Shown piece after piece: positions 16,079 to 23,674 of a stretch of DNA of 64,000 bases. Numbering within the stretch: the stretch's first letter is position 1; every line of letters begins with the position of its first letter. This stretch comes from Mesorhizobium kowhaii (GTDB lineage: Bacteria > Pseudomonadota > Alphaproteobacteria > Rhizobiales > Rhizobiaceae). The stretch covers positions 124,001 to 188,000 of the forward strand of contig NZ_MZXV01000056.1 in NCBI RefSeq assembly GCF_003253745.1. The letters run 5' to 3'. A program made the translations under genes and the position numbers. Under the pieces are notes generated by a model, which saw nothing but the letters and a program-made list of their open reading frames with translations, did not search any database and was not told the origin of the DNA.

Positions 16079-17638
16079 TCACGCCTTCTTGAACAGCACC
16101 GGATTGGGATGGCCATCGGGATAGATGACCGGCTCGAAATCCGCCTTGTGGATGACGACCAGCGGCTGGTGGCAGATGAAAACGAAGCCGCCGGATTGCT
16201 CCATCAGGTCCTCCATGCGGTTGGACAATGCGATGCGCTTGGGCTCATCGCTTTCCGCCACCAGCTGCTGATAGCCGGTCTCGAACTCAGGGCTGTCGAA
16301 GCCGGACCAGTTGTAGGCGCCGATCTGGTCGGGACGGAACCAGACAAGGTTTTCAGATGGGTCGACGCCGCCGGCAAAATCCATCAGCGCCAGATCGATG
16401 TTCTTGTAGCCGTCGCCCTGCGTCTTGTCGCCGACGCCCCAGAAGGCGGCTTCGTCGTAAGGCTGGATCTCGACCTTGATGCCGGCCTGTTCGAGGCTGG
16501 CCTGGATGATCTGCGCGGTCGCGGTGCGGATGGAATCGTTCATCACCGTCAGGGTAAGCGACAGGTTGCTGACGCCGGCCTCCGTGAGCAGGGCGGCGGA
16601 CTTCTCATAGTCGGGTGCGGCGATCAAATTGCCGGCCCGCGCGAATTTGGTGCCAGGCTGGACGACGCCGGTGGAACGCTTGGTGAGATCGTCATAGACG
16701 CCGGTCAGGATCTGCCCGACATCGACGCCATACTGCACGGCCTGGCGGACCTTGAGGTCCTTGAGCCGCGGGCTCAGCATGTTGATGGTCAGCCAGACAT
16801 AGCGGGTCGACTGCGCTTCGATCACCTTGGTGTTGGCGGGCGGGCTGGCCTTGACCGCCTTGGTCGCCGAGATGGCAATCTTGGTGTAGTCGAAGGCATC
16901 GGCCTCGTAGGCAAGCTGTGCGGCCTGATCGTCAGCGACGATGTAGATCTCGACCTTGCCGAAATCCGGCTTTGGCCCCGGCCAGTCAGGATTGGCGGTC
17001 AGCGTCACCTTCTGCTTCTGCTGCCAGTCCGAGAAGAGGTAGGGGCCGCAGGTCGCCGGCGGTTCGGTGGTGAACTTGCCGCCAGCCTTCTCGGTGCCGG
17101 CGCGGCAAATGATGTGGCCGCCATAATAGGGCAGGCTGGTGACAAAGATCGGCTGGTACGGGTCCTTGAGATGGATGATGCCGGACCTGGCATCGACGAC
17201 CTCGACACGATCGAGCTTCTCGAACTGGTAGGCCCAGGGCGATGACAGCTTCGGATCGGCAATTCGTTCATACGAGAATTTCACGTCTTCGGCAGTGACA
17301 GGGCCAAAACCGTTCGACCATTTCAGTCCGTCGATCAACGTGAAGGCAATGGTTTTCGGATCCTTCAGCTCAAGCTTCTCCGCACCCCAGGGCGACCAGG
17401 GCGAACCTGCCCTGAGATCGCCAAGCCGGTTCAGCGAGACATAGATGCCGCGCATCGTGACATCCTCGATCCCGCCGATCATGAAGGCGGGATCGAGGGT
17501 CTGAAGATCGCCTTCCATACGGATGCGCAACGTGTCGCCGGCGGCCGACCAGGCGAAACCCGGCTTCATCGTCAGGCCGGCGCCCAACGCGCCCGCCGCT
17601 TTCAGGAATGCACGTCTGTCCATGTTCCATTGCGTCAT
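16079..17638 (-). CDS. ABC transporter substrate-binding protein, family 5 (Opp/Dpp type)
   Basis: A 519-residue periplasmic binding protein. The start chosen is ATG 17638 (MTQWNMDRRAFLKAAGALG), which gives a twin-arginine export signal (DRRAFLK) followed by a hydrophobic core. The upstream extension to 17833 overlaps the preceding ATPase gene. Family signatures include LRIRMEGDLQTLDPAFM after the signal and KLKVRQAVQYG-type segments (LKDLKVRQAVQYGVDVGQIL). It is the last gene of a five-gene importer operon, one base after the ATPase stop. The usual ligands are oligopeptides, but family 5 also binds opines, betaines and sugars. Context suggests an N-methylated compound. Confidence 0.85.
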   Translation of the reverse strand: MTQWNMDRRAFLKAAGALGAGLTMKPGFAWSAAGDTLRIRMEGDLQTLDPAFMIGGIEDVTMRGIYVSLNRLGDLRAGSPWSPWGAEKLELKDPKTIAFTLIDGLKWSNGFGPVTAEDVKFSYERIADPKLSSPWAYQFEKLDRVEVVDARSGIIHLKDPYQPIFVTSLPYYGGHIICRAGTEKAGGKFTTEPPATCGPYLFSDWQQKQKVTLTANPDWPGPKPDFGKVEIYIVADDQAAQLAYEADAFDYTKIAISATKAVKASPPANTKVIEAQSTRYVWLTINMLSPRLKDLKVRQAVQYGVDVGQILTGVYDDLTKRSTGVVQPGTKFARAGNLIAAPDYEKSAALLTEAGVSNLSLTLTVMNDSIRTATAQIIQASLEQAGIKVEIQPYDEAAFWGVGDKTQGDGYKNIDLALMDFAGGVDPSENLVWFRPDQIGAYNWSGFDSPEFETGYQQLVAESDEPKRIALSNRMEDLMEQSGGFVFICHQPLVVIHKADFEPVIYPDGHPNPVLFKKA

Positions 17639-17639
17639 G

Positions 17640-18668
17640 TCAGTTTCCCCTTTGGTTTGCGGAAGCGCGTGAGAAGGCTTCCCGTTCTTGCCCGCCTGTC
17701 TCCAGCGGGAAATGGCAGCGCACCATCCGGTCAGCGCCCATCGGTCGATAGGCCGGTGCCTCGGTCTTGCAACGATCACGGGCGATCGGGCAGCGTGTGT
17801 GGAATTCGCAGCCCGAGGGCCGACGGAACACACTTGGGATCTCGCCAGTGACGGCCGGGTTCTGGCTGCGCCGGCGCGGATCGGGTATCGGCTCGGACTG
17901 GATCAGCGTCGCGGTGTAGGGATGCATCGGCGCGGAAAACACGTCCTGCGTCGGCCCGGTTTCGACCAGCCGGCCGAGATACATGATGGCCAGTCGATCG
18001 CTGACATGGCGGATCATTGCGAGATTGTGGGTGACGATCATGGCGGCGAAGCCGAGTTCGCGTTTCAACTCGCCGATCAGGTTGAGCACGTCGCCCTGCA
18101 CCGACACGTCGAGACCGGCGGTCGGCTCGTCGGCGAGCAGCAGATGCGGCTTCATCGCCAGCGCCCGGGCAACACCGACACGACGCGCCTGGCCGCCCGA
18201 AAGTTCGTGCGGGAAGCGGTCGACGAAGGAGGCCGGCAGTCCGACCAGCGCCAGCAGCGCTTTTGCCGCGGCGCGGCGGTCCGGCATCGGCAGCCCCTGG
18301 ATGATCTGCGGCTCGGTCAGCAGCGTGCCGATGCGCAGGCGCGGGCTGAGCGAGGCGACCGGGTCCTGGAACATCATCGCCGAGCGCCGGCGCATGGCGC
18401 GGAAATCGGCCGGCGTTTGCACCTCCCTGCCCTCGAAGACGATGCGGCCCGCCGCCGCGCGCACAAGGCCAAGAATGGTGCGGGCAAGCGTGGTCTTGCC
18501 GGAACCGGACTCGCCGACCAACCCAAGCGTCTCGCCCGGCATCAGAGACAGCGTTACGCCGTCGATGACGTTGAAGCTCGGCAAGGGGAACGGGTTGATC
18601 AGGCGGCTGAGCAGCCCGCTACGGGCGAAGGTTACCGACAGATCGTCGATGGCGAGCAGCGGGCTCAT
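17640..18668 (-). CDS. ABC transporter ATP-binding protein (OppF/DppF-like)
   Basis: A 342-residue ATPase that starts at ATG 18668, overlapping the preceding OppD-like stop in an ATGA junction. The Walker A motif GESGSGKTT is at about 52-60. The signature LSGGQARRVGVARAL and the Walker B LLLADEPTAGLDV are present. The C-terminus holds the oligopeptide-importer tail with cysteines (EFHTRCPIARDRC) that is typical of the OppD/F subfamily and often carries an iron-sulfur cluster. It pairs with the OppD-like ATPase as a heterodimer beneath the two permeases. Confidence 0.88.
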   Translation of the reverse strand: MSPLLAIDDLSVTFARSGLLSRLINPFPLPSFNVIDGVTLSLMPGETLGLVGESGSGKTTLARTILGLVRAAAGRIVFEGREVQTPADFRAMRRRSAMMFQDPVASLSPRLRIGTLLTEPQIIQGLPMPDRRAAAKALLALVGLPASFVDRFPHELSGGQARRVGVARALAMKPHLLLADEPTAGLDVSVQGDVLNLIGELKRELGFAAMIVTHNLAMIRHVSDRLAIMYLGRLVETGPTQDVFSAPMHPYTATLIQSEPIPDPRRRSQNPAVTGEIPSVFRRPSGCEFHTRCPIARDRCKTEAPAYRPMGADRMVRCHFPLETGGQEREAFSRASANQRGN

Positions 18669-19630
18669 GGCGCCACCGCATGGCAGCGCGCCATATGCGA
18701 GGCGGACAGTTTCACCTGTGGCGGCGCGACGCTGCCGCATGGCGCGAAGGCGCGGTCGCAGCGCGGCGCGTAAACACATCCGGATGGCGGCTGGGTCAGG
18801 TTGGGCAATGAGCCCGGAATGGTCGGCAGCCTGTCCAGCCTTTCATGGAAGCGGGCCGGATCGCAGGCGAGCAGCGCCTGCGTATAGGGATGCCTTGCAT
18901 CGTGGAAGATCGCGTCGACCTCGCCGCCCTCGACCACCTCGCCAGCATACATCACATAGACGCGGTCGCAGAGCTCGGCGATGACGCCGAGATGGTGCGA
19001 GACGACGATGATGATGCCGTTGTATTCGCGCCTGAGTTCGCGCAGCAGATGGATGATCTGCGCCTCCATGGTGACATCGAGCGCCGTCGTCGGCTCGTCG
19101 GCGATGAGCAGGCCGGAATCGGTCAGCAGGGCAGCGGCGATCGCCACCCGCTGGCGCATGCCGCCGGAGAGTTCGTGCGGGTAGCAGTCCATCCGCCGTT
19201 CCGCGTCCGCGATGCCGACACGGCCGAGCATGGCGGCGATGCGCGCGCGCTTCTGCGCACGGCCGAGATCCTTGCGGTGATGCTGGAAGTCGACGAGCTG
19301 GTCGCCGATGGTCAGCACCGGGTTGAAGGCGGTCATCGGATCCTGGCTGACCAGGGCGATCTCGTCGCCGCGCAGCAGGCGCTGGTGGTGTGCGTCGAGC
19401 TTTGCCAGGTCGACACCATTGTAGCTGATCGACCCGTCGATGCGGGCGTTGGCCGGCAGCAAATTGGCCAAAGCGGTGACCAGCGTGGACTTGCCGCAGC
19501 CGCTCTCGCCGACGATGCCGATCACTTCGCCGGGATGCGCCTCGATGTCGACATGGCGCAATGCGTGCACACTGCCATGCGGCGTCTCGTAGCGGACGCT
19601 GAGATCGCTGGCGGTGAGCGAGCCGCTCAT
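18665..19630 (-). CDS. ABC transporter ATP-binding protein (OppD/DppD-like)
   Basis: A 321-residue ATPase with Walker A GESGCGKST at about 41-49, the signature LSGGMRQRVAIAAAL and Walker B LLIADEPTTALDV. Its C-terminal oligopeptide-ABC extension includes GCVYAPRCDRAFAPC, a likely iron-sulfur cysteine set. It overlaps the DppC-like permease by four bases (ATGA), which signals translational coupling. It works with the OppF-like partner to energise the importer encoded here. Confidence 0.88.
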   Translation of the reverse strand: MSGSLTASDLSVRYETPHGSVHALRHVDIEAHPGEVIGIVGESGCGKSTLVTALANLLPANARIDGSISYNGVDLAKLDAHHQRLLRGDEIALVSQDPMTAFNPVLTIGDQLVDFQHHRKDLGRAQKRARIAAMLGRVGIADAERRMDCYPHELSGGMRQRVAIAAALLTDSGLLIADEPTTALDVTMEAQIIHLLRELRREYNGIIIVVSHHLGVIAELCDRVYVMYAGEVVEGGEVDAIFHDARHPYTQALLACDPARFHERLDRLPTIPGSLPNLTQPPSGCVYAPRCDRAFAPCGSVAPPQVKLSASHMARCHAVAP

Positions 19631-20514
19631 GCCGGCCTCCGCAATTGCAGGCGCGGGTCGAGATAGTCGCGCAGGCCTTCGCCGAGGAAGGTGAAGCCGA
19701 GCGTCGCCAGCACCAGCGGCAGGCCGCCGAAGATGACCATGAAGGGCGCCGAACGGATGCTGGTGTAGCCGTCATAGAGGATCGAGCCCCAGGACGGCGT
19801 CGGCGGCCGCACGCCGAGACCGAGGAAGCTCAAGCCGGCCTCGACCATGATGACGACCGGAATGTCCATCGACAGAAGGATGATCAGCGGGCCGACGACA
19901 TTGGGCAGAAGGTGGATGAAGATGATGCGCGCGGCGCTGGCATCGAGCAGCCGCTCGGCGAGGATGTAATCGCTGTTCTTCAGCGCCAGCGTCTGCGCCC
20001 GGATCAGCCTGGCATAGCTCGGAAACGAGGTCGCGGCGATGACGATGATCAGCGTGCCGGTGCCGGCGCCGAGCACGGTGATGATGGCGAGCGCGAACAT
20101 GATCATCGGCAGCGAATTCAAACTGTCGAAGGTCAGCACCAGGATGGCGTCGAGCCAGCGCGGCCCGTAGCCGGCGATCAGCCCGAGCAGCAGGCCGATC
20201 GCGCCGGCAATCGCCACCGACACCATGGCAATGGTCAGCGCCGTGCGCGCGCCATAGATGACGCGCGACAGGAGATCGCGGCCGAGATGATCGGTGCCGA
20301 ACCAGTGTCCGGCCGATGGCGGCTGCAGCTTGTGCAGCACATCGATCTTGAGCGGCGAATAGGGCGCCAGCCAGGGCGCGAAGACGGCAGTGATGAGGAA
20401 CCCGGTAACCAGGATCAGCGCCACGCAGGTGAACGGATCGGCGAGCAGCGCGCGCAGCAGCGGAAATCGTTGTCGGTCAGGAAGGGACAGCGAGGCGTCA
20501 GCCACGGAAGACAT
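19627..20514 (-). CDS. ABC transporter permease (OppC/DppC-like)
   Basis: A 295-residue inner-membrane protein with an N-terminal hydrophobic helix (FTCVALILVTGFLITAVFAPWLAPY) typical of OppC. The loop HWFGTDHLGRDLLSRVIYGARTAL is also typical. The cytoplasmic EAA-type coupling segment includes ILAERLLDASAARIIFIHLLPNVV. It overlaps the 3' end of the DppB-like gene by 17 bases. Confidence 0.87.
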   Translation of the reverse strand: MSSVADASLSLPDRQRFPLLRALLADPFTCVALILVTGFLITAVFAPWLAPYSPLKIDVLHKLQPPSAGHWFGTDHLGRDLLSRVIYGARTALTIAMVSVAIAGAIGLLLGLIAGYGPRWLDAILVLTFDSLNSLPMIMFALAIITVLGAGTGTLIIVIAATSFPSYARLIRAQTLALKNSDYILAERLLDASAARIIFIHLLPNVVGPLIILLSMDIPVVIMVEAGLSFLGLGVRPPTPSWGSILYDGYTSIRSAPFMVIFGGLPLVLATLGFTFLGEGLRDYLDPRLQLRRPA

Positions 20515-21448
20515 CGCGCACCCTCGGATCGAGCCGCGCGATCAACAGATCGGCGGCGATGGTGATGGAGACGTAGATGGCGGTCATGATCAGCACGGTG
20601 CCCATGACGACCGGATAATTGCGGGTGTTGACGGCGTCGGTGATCAGCTTGCCGATGCCGGGGCGGGCAAACACCGCCTCGACGAAGACGGCGCTGGACA
20701 AGATGCTGCCGAGGCCGACGGCGACCAGCGAAATGGTCGGGATGATGGCGATGCGCAACGCGTATTTGGAGACGATCTTCCACTCCGGCAGGCCAAAGGA
20801 GCGCGCGGTGCGGATGTGCGGTTCGCCCATCACCTCCATCATCGAGGCACGCACCATGCGGGCGATGTAGCCGATCCAGCCGAGCGCGATGGCCGCGGCC
20901 GGCATGATCAGCGCCTTAGCCTGGCTGACAATGTCGCCGGCCTCGCCGGCGCCGATGGCCGGCAGCCAGCGCAGCGTCACCGCAAACAGCAGCAGCGAAT
21001 AGATGGCAACGACGAAGGACGGCACGGCAATGACGCCGACCGAGAGCACGCCGATGACGGCGTCGGCAAGCGTGCCGCGCCGCATCACCGACAGGCAGCC
21101 GAGGGGAACGCCGATGACAAGGGCAACAGTGAGCGCGGTCAGCCCAAGGATCAGCGTGTTCGGCAGTGCCTCCAGGACCAGAGTGGAGACCGGCCGGTTC
21201 GACCAGACGTCGTAACCAAGGTTGCCGGTCAGCGCGTTGCGGAAGAATTCGACGATCTGCCACCAGACCGGCTGGTCGAGGCCCATGCGCTCGATCAGCA
21301 GCTGCTTCAGTTCCGGCGTGGCGCGCGGACCAAGCGCCACGGTTGCCGGATCGCCCGGCACCAGGAAGACGGCCGCATACATGGCGATCATCACGAGCAC
21401 GAGGATCAGGAGGCCAAGACCGATGCGCTTCACTGCATATGCAAGCAT
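20498..21448 (-). CDS. ABC transporter permease (OppB/DppB-like)
   Basis: A 316-residue permease that begins MLAYAVKRIGLGLLILVLVMIAMY, the normal first helix of the DppB family, followed by the FLVPGDPATVALG motif. The coupling loop is RMVRASMMEVMGEPHIRTARSFGL. It starts 19 bases after the stop of the CocE/S15 hydrolase gene and is the first transporter gene of the operon. Confidence 0.87.
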   Translation of the reverse strand: MLAYAVKRIGLGLLILVLVMIAMYAAVFLVPGDPATVALGPRATPELKQLLIERMGLDQPVWWQIVEFFRNALTGNLGYDVWSNRPVSTLVLEALPNTLILGLTALTVALVIGVPLGCLSVMRRGTLADAVIGVLSVGVIAVPSFVVAIYSLLLFAVTLRWLPAIGAGEAGDIVSQAKALIMPAAAIALGWIGYIARMVRASMMEVMGEPHIRTARSFGLPEWKIVSKYALRIAIIPTISLVAVGLGSILSSAVFVEAVFARPGIGKLITDAVNTRNYPVVMGTVLIMTAIYVSITIAADLLIARLDPRVRDVFRG

Positions 21449-21467
21449 GGTCTCCTCTCCGCTCCTA

Positions 21468-23477
21468 TCAGGCGAAATCGCGCCTGATGCGCCGCGTTGC
21501 CGAGGCGCTATGGACGAGCTTGCCTCGTTCTCGCGCTTCGAGCCGCCAGCTCAGGTTGAAATGGGTTTCGTCTGATGTCAGTTCGGTCACCGCCATTGCC
21601 TCGGTGTCGGCATCGCCGCTGGCAATCGCCCAGCGGTATTCGGTGACGAGCTTGGCCGACAGCGGTTCGTCGGCGCGGATGCTCATCGTGTCGGTGTTGG
21701 CCGAGGACACGGTGATGGCGCGATCATCATAGCGCCTGCGTCCATGGTCGGAACTCAGCGCGATGGTCTGTATGCCCGTGCCGACATCATCGGTAACGAT
21801 GCGGCGGTCGAAGCCGTCATCCAGAGTGATCGTGGGAACCGGCGGCGCTGTTTCGGCCGGTTCGAAGCGGACGTCACGGTCGCGCGGCGACGGCGGGCGC
21901 ACCGGAAGCATCACCGTGCTGTCGCCGCTCGCCACCGACAGCGTCGACAGTTTCGGCTGCGGCCACAGGATCGGCCAGTGCTGGTTGGCCAATGCCAGCC
22001 GGATGCGATGGCCCTTGGGCACGATGCGGGCGAAATCATTGAGCTTCAGCTGCACGCGGAACGGTGTTCCGACTGGGCACGGTGTCGGATGCTCGTGGCT
22101 GTCGCGATGGCTGAGATTGAGCACGCCATAGGTCATCAGCGCCGAGGTGCCGTCGGGATAGACGTCGCAGAGCCGGGCGGCGAGGTTGACATGCGGCTGG
22201 TCGACGGTGACGAGCAGATCGAGTTCCGGCGCCCCGAGCAAGGTCAGGTCGTCGTCGAGCGGTGGCGTGTCGAAGCACAGCGCCAGCCCGTCCTCGCGGC
22301 GCTGGTCGATGGCCATGTCCGGACAGGAGCCGCCATAGCCGCCCCAGCGGCCACAGTCGCGGCCGGCGGTGGCCGGCGAACGTACGGCAAGCGTGGCGCC
22401 GGGCGCCGCCTGACTGCCCAGCCCGGCGGCGTTCAGGTGCAAGGCGCGGCGCTCGATGCGCGGTGACGGCCACTGGTCCTCGGCGGCCCAGCTGCCGGCA
22501 TGATCGGGAAGGTAAAAAGGTTGCGGCCGTTCTTCGCCGGTGACCCAGACGCGGTAGAGCGGCTCGTCCATGATGCCGGTGTCTTCGCCACAAAGCCAAT
22601 GGCGCCACCAGCGTAGCGCCTCCTGCAGATAACCGATCAGCGGCCCGGGCGCACCGCGGCAGGGATAGGCATGCGACCACGGACCGACGATGCCAAGCTT
22701 CGGTCCGGGCAGATGTTCGAGCAGGCGCGGCACGAAGTTGGAGTAGCTGTCCTCCCAACCGCAGACAGCCATGACCGCGCATTCGATCGCTGCGTGATTT
22801 TCGCAGACCGAACCTTGCCGCCAATAGTCGTCGCGGCGCTGGTGCGCCAGCCAGTTTTCCGACAGTGAGCTGGTCGCCGCCAGACGGCTCGCCCACATGG
22901 CGCGCCAGGCGTCGCCGACGATCTGCGGATCGGGCGCCATCGCCTTCTTGACCAGCATGAAGTTCGACCACATCTCCTGCTCGGTGAGCAGCGCGCCGCC
23001 CATGTAGTGGATGTCGTCGGCATAGCGGTCGTCGGTGGCGCAGTTGGTGATGATGGCCTTCAAGGCCGGCGGCCGGCGCGCCGCGACCTGCAGTGCGTTG
23101 AAGCCGCCCCAGGAAATGCCGGTCATGCCGACATTGCCGTTGCACCAGGGTTGCGCGGCCAGATGGGCGATGATCTCGCAGGCATCTTCCTGCTCGAGCG
23201 GCAGATATTCGTCGGCCAGATCGCCGTCGGAATCGCCCGAGCCCCTGATATCGATGCGGGCGCATGCGATGCCATGGCCGGCAAGCCAAGGGTGGATGTC
23301 GATATCACGCGCCACGGTGCCGTCGCGGCGGCGGTAGGGCACCATTTCGACGACGACGGGCACCCTGGTGTCGGTGCGTGGACGCCACAAGGTGGCGGCG
23401 ATGCGCGTGTCGTCGGCCAGCGTGATCCAGAGCGGATCGACGGTTTCGACGGCAAAGGGGAACTCGGTTCGTACCAC
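21468..23477 (-). CDS. CocE/NonD (peptidase S15) family hydrolase
   Basis: An alpha/beta hydrolase of 669 residues from the GTG at 23477. The nucleophile elbow GISWGG places the catalytic Ser near residue 122. The probable Asp lies in CGWEDSYSN and the His in GPWSHAYP. The C-terminal half is the S15 jelly-roll domain. Family members cleave X-prolyl peptides, acyl esters such as cocaine, or beta-lactam side chains. It has no obvious signal peptide, so it acts in the cytoplasm. It is the first gene of the importer operon and probably cleaves the imported substrate. A longer frame begins with a TTG at 23522 inside the 42-nt palindrome; I consider it less likely. Actual substrate is unknown. Confidence 0.8.
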   Translation of the reverse strand: MVRTEFPFAVETVDPLWITLADDTRIAATLWRPRTDTRVPVVVEMVPYRRRDGTVARDIDIHPWLAGHGIACARIDIRGSGDSDGDLADEYLPLEQEDACEIIAHLAAQPWCNGNVGMTGISWGGFNALQVAARRPPALKAIITNCATDDRYADDIHYMGGALLTEQEMWSNFMLVKKAMAPDPQIVGDAWRAMWASRLAATSSLSENWLAHQRRDDYWRQGSVCENHAAIECAVMAVCGWEDSYSNFVPRLLEHLPGPKLGIVGPWSHAYPCRGAPGPLIGYLQEALRWWRHWLCGEDTGIMDEPLYRVWVTGEERPQPFYLPDHAGSWAAEDQWPSPRIERRALHLNAAGLGSQAAPGATLAVRSPATAGRDCGRWGGYGGSCPDMAIDQRREDGLALCFDTPPLDDDLTLLGAPELDLLVTVDQPHVNLAARLCDVYPDGTSALMTYGVLNLSHRDSHEHPTPCPVGTPFRVQLKLNDFARIVPKGHRIRLALANQHWPILWPQPKLSTLSVASGDSTVMLPVRPPSPRDRDVRFEPAETAPPVPTITLDDGFDRRIVTDDVGTGIQTIALSSDHGRRRYDDRAITVSSANTDTMSIRADEPLSAKLVTEYRWAIASGDADTEAMAVTELTSDETHFNLSWRLEARERGKLVHSASATRRIRRDFA

Positions 23478-23490
23478 GGGCAGGTACTCG

Positions 23491-23532
23491 TTAAATCGCC
23501 TTGTTGAACGTTCGTACAACAAGGCGATTTAA
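23491..23532. promoter_or_regulatory. 42-nt palindrome, copy 2: probable operator of the BetI-like repressor
   Basis: Outer arms TTAAATCGCC and GGCGATTTAA flank TTGTTG, AACGTTCGTA and CAACAA. Toward the hydrolase gene (minus strand) the inner 22 bases agree with copy 1 at all but one position. It ends 13 bases before the proposed GTG start, nearly the same distance as copy 1 from its gene. In both copies the inner part is open in frame with the gene and would read L-L-Y-(D/E)-R-S-T. Confidence 0.75.
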
Positions 23533-23640
23533 CCTGCAATCCCGGTTCGCGCTTTTTGGCGCCGAATACCGCTCACGGCCCGTGCCGTCGGGCGGGCCAG
23601 CGAGAGACCGATTATGAAGCGGTGGAAGAGAACGCAGATT

Positions 23641-23670
23641 TGCGGGCCGGACGGTACCGTCCGGCCCGCA
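23641..23670 (-). terminator. Perfect 30-nt hairpin after the RND gene
   Basis: TGCGGGCCGGACGG and CCGTCCGGCCCGCA pair without mismatch around a central TA. It begins 4 bases past the end of the RND gene. No long U-run follows, so it is either a weak intrinsic terminator or an RNA end-protecting stem. Confidence 0.7.
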
Positions 23671-23674
23671 ATAT

